Shown here piece after piece: positions 1-7,816 of a stretch of DNA of 14,147 nucleotides. The notes below the pieces were generated by a model. The model ran no database searches and was not told where the DNA came from. It saw nothing but the letters and a program-made list of their open reading frames with translations. The position numbers were made by a program, and so were the translations under genes. The stretch is from Casp-actino8 sp040381935 (GTDB taxonomy: Bacteria > Actinomycetota > Acidimicrobiia > Acidimicrobiales > Ilumatobacteraceae), in contig JBEIGJ010000048.1 of assembly GCA_040381935.1 (NCBI GenBank), forward strand, positions 1 to 14,147. Direction: 5' to 3'. Each line of letters opens with the position of its first letter. Position 1 is the first letter of the stretch.

Positions 1-114
1 CTGCGTCGTGACACCAAAAAATTTCACCTCGGCCAAAAGTGTGGTCTGAATAGGCAAGGCGACGATTCCGATCAAAATCAGTCGCAGAATGGGACGGTTG
101 AGAAACTCGACCAT
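1..114 (-). CDS. mreD: MreD, N-terminal 38 residues (cut by window edge)
   Basis: Only the first 38 codons are present; the gene continues past base 1. The ATG at 114-112 starts 2 bp after the mreC stop, so the two are surely co-transcribed. The visible peptide begins MVEFLNRPILRLILIG and continues as a hydrophobic segment (about residues 8-29), consistent with the first transmembrane helix of MreD. MreD is an integral membrane partner of MreB and MreC in the elongasome, which directs lateral wall synthesis and rod shape. The fragment alone is too short to identify by sequence; the call rests mainly on position directly after mreB-mreC, an order kept across bacteria, and on the membrane-like N-terminus. 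The start codon is clear. Confidence 0.82.
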   Translation of the reverse strand, partial: MVEFLNRPILRLILIGIVALPIQTTLLAEVKFFGVTTQ

Positions 115-116
115 TG

Positions 117-1211
117 TCAGTCCGCGGCAACCGGTTGGTATAGCAAAATTCGTACAAAGTTGAGCACTGACAAACGAGCCGTCATTCGCACTTCGAGAAC
201 TGCACCGGCGATTCCGGTTCGCTCGGTGATCTTGGTGACACGTCCTATGACGATGCCTCGCGGAGCAAGGCTCGAAGCCCCACCAGAAGTGATGACTAAC
301 GCTCCTACTTTGATCTCCCCAAAGCGCGAATTCTGATCGATGAACTCCACTACGGGAGAGCGGTCTGGCCCGCGTCCCCGAAAGGCACCAGTCTCGGAAA
401 CGGGAAGCTCATCGATATCAAAAGCTTCGGGGGCAAGCGTGGTTCCGGCAGCAACCGGCGCCGGCGCGACCGTTGAGGGTGTGGTTGGCACGATGGTCGG
501 AATGGTGGCTACGGCAACTGGCGCAGTCGTTGTTGCGGCCCCGGGCACTGTGGTGGTTTGGGGAGCCAGCGTGGTCGATGTGGTCGTCGTCGTCGACGTG
601 GTCGTCGTGGTCGTCGTGGTGGTCGTGGTCGTCGTTGGAGTTTCTGATTCCGGGACATTCACAACTTGAACGGGAATTGCGTAACGCACATCAGTAGCAA
701 GCATCACGAGCGCTCGTTTCGGAAAGACCTCGGTGACCTTGCCAACGAGACCGGCTGCGTTGACGACTGGCATACCAACTCTGAGACCACGATCCGAGCC
801 TTGGTTGATTTCAACGATCTGCGAGAAATTCGACGGTGTTCCACCCACTACTTGAGCGGTGATGGACGAAATGTTGGCCAGGTTGTCGATCCCGTTGAGT
901 GCCAGCAGTTCCTGGGCATCTCTGACCACGGCAAGAGCGGCGATGAATGCTCCTTCTTGCTGATCGAGGCGGTCCTGGAGAATCCTATTCTCCGCCTCCA
1001 ATTCGTCGTAGTTGGTAAAACTGCGCCAGGCATTCTCCACTGGCCGAGTAAAGACCCGCGCTGAATCCTGAATTGGTTCAAAAACAAAGGCAAAGAAACG
1101 TCGGGCTCCATTGGCAATGAAGTTGTCCTGCACGTCCAACGTGATGAGGAGCAACGACGTCAGAGCCAGGATTGCGATGGTCCGACGTCGGCTCATCGAG
1201 TAAGCCGGCAT
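117..1211 (-). CDS. mreC: Rod-shape-determining protein MreC with Thr-rich insert
   Basis: MreC is a membrane-anchored extracytoplasmic scaffold that links MreB filaments to the wall-synthesis enzymes. The 364-residue protein has a short basic N-terminus (SRRR), one membrane helix (about 11-26), a predicted coiled coil (about 67-105), and the two-part MreC beta domain. The first barrel includes NQGSDRGLRVGMPV near 136-149; the second contains the VGALVITSGG motif near 301-310 and RGIVIGRV near 317-324. Between the barrels, residues about 187-265 form a low-complexity Thr/Ser/Pro/Ala insert with 12 consecutive Thr (193-204), which makes the protein longer than common MreC (roughly 270-330). 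The ATG at 1211 is preferred because GAGGA lies 7 bases upstream and overlaps the mreB stop; a second ATG at 1196 is possible. The gene sits between mreB and mreD. Confidence 0.95.
   Translation of the reverse strand: MPAYSMSRRRTIAILALTSLLLITLDVQDNFIANGARRFFAFVFEPIQDSARVFTRPVENAWRSFTNYDELEAENRILQDRLDQQEGAFIAALAVVRDAQELLALNGIDNLANISSITAQVVGGTPSNFSQIVEINQGSDRGLRVGMPVVNAAGLVGKVTEVFPKRALVMLATDVRYAIPVQVVNVPESETPTTTTTTTTTTTTTSTTTTTSTTLAPQTTTVPGAATTTAPVAVATIPTIVPTTPSTVAPAPVAAGTTLAPEAFDIDELPVSETGAFRGRGPDRSPVVEFIDQNSRFGEIKVGALVITSGGASSLAPRGIVIGRVTKITERTGIAGAVLEVRMTARLSVLNFVRILLYQPVAAD
528..641 (-). repeat. Trinucleotide low-complexity tract inside mreC
   Basis: On the plus strand, bases about 571-636 are almost entirely GTC and GTG triplets (ACC/ACG Thr codons on the coding strand). 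The wider 528-641 stretch codes for a Thr/Ser-rich segment of MreC, about residues 191-228. Unit changes would stay in frame and alter only linker length, so the tract could vary between strains by slippage without breaking the gene. The sequence shows the repeat itself; length variability is inference. Confidence 0.8.
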
Positions 1212-1218
1212 ATGTGGG

Positions 1219-1223
1219 TCCTC
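1219..1223 (-). promoter_or_regulatory. mreC ribosome-binding site overlapping mreB stop
   Basis: The minus strand reads GAGGA seven bases before the ATG at 1211. It overlaps the TGA that ends mreB (1222-1224). This selects the upstream ATG of mreC rather than the one five codons later, and suggests translational coupling of mreB and mreC. Confidence 0.6.
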
Positions 1224-2259
1224 AGCTCAACTCGTCACTTTGGGACAGAAGGCCGCGCATCATTTCGATGTTCTCCAGAGCACGGCCCGAGCCTATGACG
1301 ACCGAGAACAACGGATCGTTCGCAATGTTGATTGGCATACCCGTCTCATGCGCTAGACGGCGATCGATGCCAGCGAGCAAGGCTCCCCCTCCGGTGATGG
1401 TGATGCCCTCGTGCATGATGTCCGCGGCCAACTCCGGCGGAGTCTTATCGAGAGTGGTGCGCACCGCATCAATGATCGCTGCCACCGGTTCGGCAATTGC
1501 CTCCCGCACGTGGTCGGTCGAAAGAGTAATGGTTCGCGGCAAACCACTGATCAGATCCCGACCTCGAATTTCCGCAGTCATCTCCTGTTCGAAGGGCCAC
1601 GCCGAGCCCATCTGAATTTTGATTTCCTCGGCCGTTCTTTCTCCTACTGCCAGAGAAAACTCCTTCTTCAAATACGACACAACCGCCTCATCGAGTTCAT
1701 CGCCTGCAACGCGCAACGACTGGGCAGTGACAATTCCCCCCAAGGAAATAACTGCGACTTCAGTTGTTCCGCCACCAATGTCGACAATCATGTTTCCGCT
1801 GGGTTCATGTACTGGCAAGTCGGCCCCGATCGCAGCGGCCATCGGCTCTTCAATGATGTGAACCGGACGACGTGCGCCCGCGTATTCGGCTGCATCTTGC
1901 ACCGCTCGCTGTTCGACGCCGGTGATTCCTGAAGGCACGCAAATCACCATTCGCGGCTTGCTCCATCGACTGCTATGAATCTGCTGGATGAAATAACGCA
2001 ACATTTTTTCACAGACATCGAAGTCGGCGATAACTCCGTCTTTCAATGGTCGCACAGCCTGAATATGGCCCGGTGTGCGGCCCATCATCCTTTTCGCCTC
2101 GCTTCCCACCGCAACTGGCCGACCGTCGGATACATCAACGGCCACCACTGAAGGTTCGTTGAGAACGACACCCAGGCCGCGCACGTAGATCAACGTGTTT
2201 GCGGTCCCCAGATCAATCGCGATGTCTCGCCCGAGGGCCAGCGGATTATTGCGGGCCAT
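1222..2259 (-). CDS. mreB: Rod-shape-determining protein MreB (bacterial actin)
   Basis: MreB is the actin-like ATPase that polymerises under the membrane and positions cell-wall elongation enzymes. All actin-fold nucleotide motifs are present: phosphate-1 DLGTANT (16-22), the connecting motif IIEEPMAAAIG (135-145), phosphate-2 DIGGGTTE (160-167), and the adenosine loop ITGGGALLAG (288-297). At 345 residues it has normal MreB length. The ATG at 2259 is fixed by a strong AGGAGG eight bases upstream. It follows ndk after 56 bp and precedes mreC by 10 bp, all on the same strand. MreB is found in rod-shaped streptomycetes and some early-branching actinobacteria but is missing from mycobacteria and corynebacteria, so its presence excludes those groups. 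Confidence 0.97.
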   Translation of the reverse strand: MARNNPLALGRDIAIDLGTANTLIYVRGLGVVLNEPSVVAVDVSDGRPVAVGSEAKRMMGRTPGHIQAVRPLKDGVIADFDVCEKMLRYFIQQIHSSRWSKPRMVICVPSGITGVEQRAVQDAAEYAGARRPVHIIEEPMAAAIGADLPVHEPSGNMIVDIGGGTTEVAVISLGGIVTAQSLRVAGDELDEAVVSYLKKEFSLAVGERTAEEIKIQMGSAWPFEQEMTAEIRGRDLISGLPRTITLSTDHVREAIAEPVAAIIDAVRTTLDKTPPELAADIMHEGITITGGGALLAGIDRRLAHETGMPINIANDPLFSVVIGSGRALENIEMMRGLLSQSDELS

Positions 2260-2267
2260 GGCCAGAG

Positions 2268-2273
2268 CCTCCT
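2268..2273 (-). promoter_or_regulatory. Strong Shine-Dalgarno for mreB
   Basis: A consensus AGGAGG lies eight bases before the mreB ATG at 2259. It is a fuller match than those of mreC, clpP and ndk and supports efficient independent initiation of mreB inside the operon. Confidence 0.65.
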
Positions 2274-2315
2274 ACAAAAATGAATCCCACAATCAGCAGG
2301 TTCGGTACGGAAAGG

Positions 2316-2726
2316 TTACAGAGCAGGGAAGAAGATGCCGATCTCACGCTCTGCCGAGGCCAGCGAATCACTTCCATGAACAAGGTTTTCGGTGAAAAGA
2401 AGGCCGAAATCACCACGAATGGTCCCTGGAGATGCCGAACGCGGATTGGTAGTCCCCATCATCGTTCGCACCACTTCCCACGTGTCTTCCGGTCCCTCAA
2501 GGACCAGGGCAACGACGGGGCCCCGCGACATGAACGAGACCAGTTCGCCGTAAAAGCCTTTCCCGACATGCTCCTCGTAGTGGCGAGCCAGGGTCTCCTG
2601 GTCCAGGGTTCGAAGGTCAAGGGCCACGATCTTCAGGCCTTTGGCTTCGAAGCGGGAAAGGATGCTCCCAACCAAGCCACGTTCGACCGCGTCGGGTTTC
2701 AAAAGAACAAGGGTTCGATCAGACAT
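2316..2726 (-). CDS. ndk: Nucleoside diphosphate kinase
   Basis: Ndk transfers the gamma phosphate from ATP to (d)NDPs through a phosphohistidine intermediate, balancing nucleotide pools in the cytoplasm. The 136-residue length is typical. The N-terminus TLVLLKPDAVERGLVG is the classic NDK start, with the Lys that contacts phosphate. The active-site segment reads NLVHGSDS near residues 114-121, with the catalytic His and the invariant GSDS. The RGDFG segment just before it is also conserved. The ATG at 2726 is 17 bp after the folC stop. No strong Shine-Dalgarno is visible, so translation may be coupled to folC. Ndk between folC and mreB matches the Streptomyces arrangement. Confidence 0.97.
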   Translation of the reverse strand: MSDRTLVLLKPDAVERGLVGSILSRFEAKGLKIVALDLRTLDQETLARHYEEHVGKGFYGELVSFMSRGPVVALVLEGPEDTWEVVRTMMGTTNPRSASPGTIRGDFGLLFTENLVHGSDSLASAEREIGIFFPAL

Positions 2727-2743
2727 GGGTTCTAACCCTACCG

Positions 2744-4039
2744 CTAGGGCAGGGCAGAACGCAGGTGCGATCGAGCCGCCCCCACCACATACAGGGAACC
2801 GGCGACCAAAATGGCATCATCTGGACCTGCGGCGGCCAAAGATGCATCCAGGGCTCTTTCGACCTGTGGGAACTCGAGGACATCTCCACACCCGAGGCGT
2901 CGCGCCGCTTCAGCAAGATCCCGGGCGGGAATCCCACGAGGTGAGGGAGCGGTACAGCACAACACGCGGTCGAAGTCGTCCGCCCGCAGGGCGCTCAGCA
3001 TGTCATCGACATTGCGGCCGCGCAAGCAGCCCACTACCAAGATCCGCTGACCTGCTGGATCGAAATCTTCAAAGAAGACTGAGGCGCACCCATCTGCACC
3101 CGCTGGATTGTGGGCACCATCGATAATCACCAGGGGCTGATGGCCAAGAACTTCGAACCGGCCCGGCATCACGACCTGGGCCATGGCCTCGTCGATGATG
3201 TCGCCGCTCAGCGGACGAGCAAAGAATGCTTCTACTGCGCAGACTGCCACCACCGCATTATCCGCTTGATGACGGCCGTGCAGGGGAACGAGAATCTCGG
3301 GGTAGATCATCGTTGGGGTGCGAATGGAAATCACCCGGCCACCGAGGGCCAGTTGATTGGTATCGATATCTCAGTCAGTTCCCCGAGCAAAAAAACTGGC
3401 TCCCCCAGCGCGTCGCAAGACCGATTCCACCTCGGGATCAGTCACACCACTCACCACAATGCTTCGCTCTTTGATGATTCCCGACTTTTCTCGGGCGATA
3501 TCAAGAACCGTAGGACCGGCAAACTCCATGTGATCAAGTCCGACATTGGTGATCACCGCAACTTGAGCGTCCACCACATTGGTTGCATCCCATGTCCCAA
3601 GCAGTCCTACTTCGACCACCATGACATCAACCGCCTCGTCGGCAAACCAACGAAATGCTGCGGCAGTGCAAATATCGAAGTAGCCCGGTTGGACACCGCC
3701 CAAGATCTCGAGATCGGCGATAGCAGCGACCTGTTCGGCGAAATCCTCATCGGTGATCGAAATACCATCAATAGCCAGCCGCTCATTCACCTTTTCCAGG
3801 TGAGGGCTGGTGTACGTCCCAACGCGAAGACCACTTGCCATCAACAAACGGGTGATCATCTGCGCTGTTGAACCTTTTCCGTTCGTTCCCGTGATGTGAA
3901 TCACCGGAGCGCTGAGTTGCGGGTCCCCGAGGAGGGCGCACAACCGGGTAATGGTCTCCAGTGATGGTGACTCGATGCGGCCCGTCTTTTCGTACGTGGC
4001 GTGCGCGTCCAGATACGCCAACGCTTGCTGATATGTCAT
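2744..4039 (-). pseudogene. folC: FolC (folylpolyglutamate / dihydrofolate synthase) interrupted by in-frame TGA
   Basis: FolC adds glutamate to dihydropteroate and/or folates in an ATP-dependent ligase reaction. The reading frame runs from ATG 4039 (TTG 4042 is also possible) to TAG at 2744-2746, about 431 residues, which is normal for the family. It is broken once by TGA at 3371-3373 after residue 222. Upstream of the stop are the P-loop HITGTNGKGST (48-58), TSPHLEKVNERL, and the VGLDHMEFAG and REKSGIIK segments. Downstream, in the same frame, are LALGGR, VPLHGRHQADNA and the IDGAHNPAGADG motif of the C-terminal domain. Both halves are in register, so this is a nonsense codon rather than a frameshift. 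It lies inside the ATPase domain, so neither part is a complete domain. The downstream half could restart at GTG 3334. True nonsense mutation, base-call error and read-through remain open; the enzyme is usually essential, which favours an error or read-through. Confidence 0.88.
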
Positions 4040-4057
4040 CAACTGCGCCCCGGAGCA

Positions 4058-5341
4058 TCAACTAGCGGCGCGACGAGGGCGCGGAGCCCGCGTTGCGGCA
4101 CGCTGCACAAAAGTTGGGGCCGCCTTGGTGCGAACAGTGTCTTCATTGATCACCACTTTTGAAATATCGACACGACCGGGCAAATCGAACATCACGTTCA
4201 GGAGTGTTTCTTCCAAAATGGCCCGCAAACCTCTCGCCCCAGTTCCTCGCGCCAAAGCCTGATCAGCAATTGCGTCAAGCGCTGGCTCGGATATCTCCAG
4301 TTCGACATCCTCGAACTCGAAAAACTTCTGGTACTGCTTCAAAAGCGCATTTTTGGGTTCGGTCAAAATCTTGATCAATGCAGCGCGATCTAAGTTGTGT
4401 ACCGCACCCACCATTGGCAAGCGGCCCACAAATTCTGGAATCAGTCCAAAAGCCAGTAAGTCCTCGGGAAGGACTTGAGCAAAGAGGTCCCCGGCGTCTT
4501 TTTCGGCTTTGGTGCGCACCGTGGCGTGGAATCCAACGCCCTTGTGACCAATCCGCTGCTCGATGATCTTGTCCAGGCCAGCAAAGGCTCCACCGCAAAT
4601 GAAAAGGATGTTCGTGGTGTCGATTTGGATGAATTCCTGATGAGGGTGCTTACGTCCACCTTGCGGTGGAACTGACGCAACCGTTCCCTCGAGAATTTTC
4701 AAGAGGGCCTGTTGAACGCCCTCACCTGACACATCGCGAGTAATCGAGGGATTTTCGCTCTTGCGAGCAACTTTGTCGATCTCATCGATGTAGATGATCC
4801 CAGTTTCAGCTTTTTTGACGTCAAAGTCCGCCGCCTGGATCAACTTTAAAAGGATGTTCTCCACGTCCTCGCCCACATAACCCGCTTCAGTGAGAGCGGT
4901 TGCATCAGCAATAGCAAAGGGCACATTGAGCATGCGGGCCAAAGTTTGGGCCAAGTGCGTCTTACCGCAACCAGTTGGACCAAGCAGAAGAATATTGCTC
5001 TTGGCCAACTCGACTTCGTCTCGACGGGCGATACCGGTCTCTTTTTGATACTGAAGTCGGCGATAGTGGTTGTATACGGCAACCGCCAAAACCTTCTTGG
5101 CTTGCACTTGGCCAACGACATAGTCGTCGAGGAAAGCACAGATCTCTCGAGGCTTGGGCAACTCTTCAAGCCGAAGATCAGCGGCTTCGCCGACCTCTTC
5201 TTCGATGATTTCGTTACAGAGGTCAATGCACTCGTCGCAGATGTAAACCCCGGGACCAGCGATCAGTTTCTTGACCTGCTTTTGCGACTTACCGCAAAAA
5301 GAGCACTTCAAGATCTCCCCGGTATCACCAAATTTCGCCAC
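4058..5341 (-). CDS. clpX: ClpX, ATP-dependent unfoldase subunit of ClpXP
   Basis: ClpX is the AAA+ hexamer that unfolds substrates and feeds them to ClpP. The 427-residue protein has the N-terminal zinc-binding domain with C13, C16, C35 and C38, Walker A GPTGCGKT (121-128), the pore loop GYVG (154-157), Walker B IIYIDE (182-187), the RKH loop (230-232) and a sensor-2 GARGLR near the C-terminus. The ClpP-docking loop reads KGVGFHA, with VGF in place of the usual IGF; this is a conservative change. The start is GTG at 5341, supported by a GGAGGAGAGG ribosome-binding site six bases upstream. It follows clpP after 76 bp and precedes folC by about 18 bp. In Streptomyces valS lies between clpX and folC; here it is absent. 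Confidence 0.98.
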   Translation of the reverse strand: MAKFGDTGEILKCSFCGKSQKQVKKLIAGPGVYICDECIDLCNEIIEEEVGEAADLRLEELPKPREICAFLDDYVVGQVQAKKVLAVAVYNHYRRLQYQKETGIARRDEVELAKSNILLLGPTGCGKTHLAQTLARMLNVPFAIADATALTEAGYVGEDVENILLKLIQAADFDVKKAETGIIYIDEIDKVARKSENPSITRDVSGEGVQQALLKILEGTVASVPPQGGRKHPHQEFIQIDTTNILFICGGAFAGLDKIIEQRIGHKGVGFHATVRTKAEKDAGDLFAQVLPEDLLAFGLIPEFVGRLPMVGAVHNLDRAALIKILTEPKNALLKQYQKFFEFEDVELEISEPALDAIADQALARGTGARGLRAILEETLLNVMFDLPGRVDISKVVINEDTVRTKAAPTFVQRAATRAPRPRRAAS

Positions 5342-5347
5342 GTTCGA

Positions 5348-5357
5348 CCTCTCCTCC
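5348..5357 (-). promoter_or_regulatory. Shine-Dalgarno deciding the GTG start of clpX
   Basis: The minus strand carries GGAGGAGAGG, ending six bases before GTG 5341. With the conserved MAKFGDTG-like N-terminus, it fixes this GTG as the start although it is not ATG. Confidence 0.65.
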
Positions 5358-5417
5358 GGCTACCAGCCTGACACATCTTTCCAGTTCTTCGGTCGGATGC
5401 CGGGCAATCTTGAGAAA

Positions 5418-6050
5418 TCAGCGAATAGGACCGGTTCGATCTACCGATGAGCGGGACGAAATGACCTCATCGACTATGCCATAGGCCACTGCTTCATGGG
5501 CTTCCATGACGAAATCTCGGTCAGTGTCGGCATGAATGCGGTCAATTGGCTGGCCAGTGTGCAGGGCCAAAATCTCCTCGAGGAGGTCGCGCATCCGGAA
5601 AATCTCCTTGGCGGCGATTTCCAGATCGGTCACCTGGCCGTAGCCCACTTGGCCGTACGGCTGGTGCAACAGGATCCGGCTATGAGGAAGTGCCAGACGC
5701 TTGCCCTTGGTGCCTGCAGCCAAAAGCACTGCGGCCGCGCTAGCAGCCTGTCCGAGACAAATAGTGGCAATGTCATTTTTGATGAATTGCATCGTGTCGT
5801 AGATAGCGAAAAGGGCGGTGATGTCGCCACCGGGACTGTTGATGTAGATGTTGATGTCCTTGTCCGGATTTTCGCTCTCCAGATGGATCAACTGAGCACA
5901 CACCAGGTTGGCAATCGTGTCGTCGATAGGCGTCCCGAGAAAGAGGATATTCTCCTTCAGAAGGCGGCTGTACAAGTCGTAGGCCCGCTCCCCTCGGTTC
6001 GTCTGTTCTACGACCGTGGGTACGTAGTAGTTGAAGGCTTCAAGATTCAT
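5418..6050 (-). CDS. clpP: ClpP protease subunit (ClpP2-like)
   Basis: ClpP is the barrel-shaped serine peptidase that degrades proteins delivered by ClpX. The 210-residue protein contains the oxyanion-hole motif INSPGGDI (70-77), the nucleophile Ser104 in GQAASAAA, His129 in LLHQP, and an Asp in DTDRD (Asp179 by alignment to E. coli Asp171), so the triad is complete. GQAASAAAVLLAAG resembles actinobacterial ClpP2 rather than ClpP1, which usually has GMAASMG. Actinobacteria commonly carry clpP1 and clpP2 side by side as an obligate pair; only one gene is here. The ATG at 6050 follows the tig stop by 11 bp, with AAGGGA beside that stop as a likely ribosome-binding site, so translation is probably coupled to tig. 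The extreme C-terminus, DRTGPIR, is not recognised. Confidence 0.97.
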   Translation of the reverse strand: MNLEAFNYYVPTVVEQTNRGERAYDLYSRLLKENILFLGTPIDDTIANLVCAQLIHLESENPDKDINIYINSPGGDITALFAIYDTMQFIKNDIATICLGQAASAAAVLLAAGTKGKRLALPHSRILLHQPYGQVGYGQVTDLEIAAKEIFRMRDLLEEILALHTGQPIDRIHADTDRDFVMEAHEAVAYGIVDEVISSRSSVDRTGPIR

Positions 6051-6061
6051 TGGTGGTCCCT

Positions 6062-7486
6062 TCAGTGCTCAAGTTCTTCTTCACCGTCGTGATGACCAGC
6101 ATCATGATCGGCTTCGCTGTGTCCGATAACGGTGTCTCGGTCGAGAACCGCTCCCGATGGGTCGACATATTCGACCCGATGGATCAGCCAATCCAAGGCC
6201 TTGGACTTGGCGATTTCAGCACTCAAGTCAACGAGCGCATCGTTGACTTCGTAGGTCTCCCGAATCTGCTCGGCAGTCACAAAGCGAATCTTCTTCTTCT
6301 TGCCGACCGAAGACTGTGCCTCGCGAAGCGCCGCATCGTTGCTTCGTGCCGCCATCATTTCGAATTCGCGATCAATTTCTTCCTCGGTCGCCAACAAGTT
6401 TTCACCAGCAACGATGGCCCTCAAGGCCAAATCGACCTGTACGGCCTTTCGACTTTGGGGACGCATGCTTTCCACGAATGATCCCGGATCCTGACCCGTT
6501 CCTTGGAGCCACTGACCCAGGTCGAGTCCCTGCATCTGAAATTGACGAATAGTGTTTTCCACGCGGCGCTGGAGATCGGCAGCCACCATGGATTCGGGAA
6601 GATCGACTTCAACCAACGCCGCAAGAACATCAGTAACTCGCTCGATGAGACCGTTGCGCACTTGATTCAATCGACTCGCTGCCAGGCGTTCGCTCACTGA
6701 TGAGCGCCAATCGGCAACGGTTTCGAAGCCGTCGATGTTCTCGCTCACCCAGGCATCATCCAGAGTTGGAAGGACCAACTCCTGCACAGCATTGATGGTC
6801 ACTTCGAAATCAGCTGGCTCCTCGGTTCCCGACGGTGTATCGGAGAATCTGAGGACAGCCCCTTCTTTTTGACCGCGTAATTGCTCGTCGAAGGATGGCG
6901 CAACCCACTTCTTGCCAACTTCGTAGGACCATTCGTCGACTGCAAGACCAGGGACTGGTTCGCCATTGCGAGTTCCGATCAAGTCGACAATGACAAAATC
7001 TCCATCGGCAACTGCCCGGTCAACCTTGGTCAGAGTTCCGAGTCGGCGCAATTCAGCATTCACGACATCATCGACTTCGTTTTCTTGTACGTCGATCGAC
7101 TGAATCTCGACCCGAAGCCCGTTATAACCCGGCACCGTAATGACCGGCCGAATTTCACAGGTGGCATCGAATTTGACCGGACCCTCGGCTTCACCGTCCA
7201 CGATGGTGATGTCGGGAGCGGCCACGATGTCGACATTGTGCTCCCGCACCGCGCGCGCCAAGTATTGGGGAACTCCGTCGCGCAAGGCTTGTTCGCGAGC
7301 GGCCGCTACTCCGATACGGGCCTCTAGGACCTGACGGGGAGCTTTACCCGCCCGGAAACCGGGAAGACGGACCTCTTGGGCGATTTTGGCAAACGCAGCA
7401 TCAATGTGCTGCGCAAACTCATCCTCGCCTACTTCCACCGAGAGTTTGACCCGATTGCCGTCCAGCGTTTCACATGTCGTCTTCAC
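6062..7486 (-). CDS. tig: Trigger factor, ribosome-associated chaperone
   Basis: Trigger factor binds the ribosome exit tunnel and shields nascent chains; it also has a peptidyl-prolyl isomerase domain. The 474-residue protein shows the ribosome-docking signature LPGFRAGKAP (41-50) in the N-terminal domain, an FKBP-type isomerase region around 159-240 starting near AVADGDFVIVDLIG, and a long helical C-terminal domain. The last roughly 20 residues are acidic and His-rich (HSEADHDAGHHDGEEELEH). The start is GTG at 7486; no good Shine-Dalgarno precedes it. It is the first gene of the tig-clpP-clpX-folC-ndk-mreBCD run and diverges from the small gene at 7547 across 60 bp, so the operon promoter must lie in or near that gap. 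The tig-clpP-clpX order is conserved widely. Confidence 0.97.
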   Translation of the reverse strand: MKTTCETLDGNRVKLSVEVGEDEFAQHIDAAFAKIAQEVRLPGFRAGKAPRQVLEARIGVAAAREQALRDGVPQYLARAVREHNVDIVAAPDITIVDGEAEGPVKFDATCEIRPVITVPGYNGLRVEIQSIDVQENEVDDVVNAELRRLGTLTKVDRAVADGDFVIVDLIGTRNGEPVPGLAVDEWSYEVGKKWVAPSFDEQLRGQKEGAVLRFSDTPSGTEEPADFEVTINAVQELVLPTLDDAWVSENIDGFETVADWRSSVSERLAASRLNQVRNGLIERVTDVLAALVEVDLPESMVAADLQRRVENTIRQFQMQGLDLGQWLQGTGQDPGSFVESMRPQSRKAVQVDLALRAIVAGENLLATEEEIDREFEMMAARSNDAALREAQSSVGKKKKIRFVTAEQIRETYEVNDALVDLSAEIAKSKALDWLIHRVEYVDPSGAVLDRDTVIGHSEADHDAGHHDGEEELEH

Positions 7487-7546
7487 AGGGATGGAAGTCT
7501 ACCTGTGGTGTCGCATGGTGGACCCACGGTGAGGCATGATTGATGT
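7487..7546. promoter_or_regulatory. Divergent promoter region, tig operon / small SH3-like gene
   Basis: This 60-bp gap separates two divergent genes and must serve both or contain the start of their leaders. On the minus strand TAGACT (a TAnnnT -10 candidate) lies nine bases before the tig GTG, with no convincing -35. On the plus strand only a distant GTGAGG precedes ATG 7547. Promoter presence is inferred from layout; the exact elements are weakly supported. Confidence 0.35.
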
Positions 7547-7810
7547 ATGCCCACGTGGAAACCCCATGCTCTTGCCAAACCTCATGCCGACCAACTCGAC
7601 CTGCGCATCGGAGATCGTGTCGTCGCCACCAGTGATCTAGCCGACGTCCCGGCTTCAACCGCTGGCAAGGTCCTTTTGGCCAATGGGTTCAACTGGCAGC
7701 GCTACCGAGTCCTCTTCGAAAATGGAATCGAACTCGGCGATCTGGACAATCGTCACATTGCCCCGACTGGTCGAGCGGCCAAGCGGATCGCCAAAGCGGC
7801 CCGGCGTTGA
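7547..7810 (+). CDS. Small conserved-type hypothetical protein, SH3-like fold suspected
   Basis: The 87-residue protein has a basic, His/Pro-containing N-terminus, a compact core (about 19-75) and an Arg/Lys/Ala-rich C-terminal tail. The core reads RIGDRVVATSDLADVPAST followed by GKVLLANGFNWQRYRVLFENG. Alternating beta-strand patterning of the type GDRV…G.V…YRVLF.NG.ELG resembles small SH3/KOW-like beta barrels that occur in many actinobacteria, but no function can be assigned. ATG 7547 is the first in-frame start after a stop at 7541-7543. It is divergent from tig, and the next gene begins 20 bp downstream on the same strand. The protein-like composition and lack of an overlapping better frame make a real gene likely. 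Confidence 0.75.
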   Translation: MPTWKPHALAKPHADQLDLRIGDRVVATSDLADVPASTAGKVLLANGFNWQRYRVLFENGIELGDLDNRHIAPTGRAAKRIAKAARR

Positions 7811-7816
7811 GCAGTC

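Noticed and set aside
571..636. Possible CRISPR-like or intergenic tandem repeat
   Set aside because: There are no spacers or conserved repeat units, and the tract stays in frame within mreC as Thr codons.
340..669. Open frame on the plus strand with a poly-Val stretch
   Set aside because: It is the antisense of the Thr-codon microsatellite in mreC; the composition follows directly from that repeat, and mreC is strongly supported.
3335..3373. Selenocysteine recoding of folC as the preferred reading
   Set aside because: FolC has no known Sec form, the hairpin loop does not begin with the expected G, and no selenoprotein gene is visible; kept only as an alternative in the folC finding.
3110..3871. 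253-codon plus-strand frame
   Set aside because: It lies antisense to folC, spans both sides of the folC TGA and shows no recognisable domain. FolC motifs on the other strand are unmistakable.
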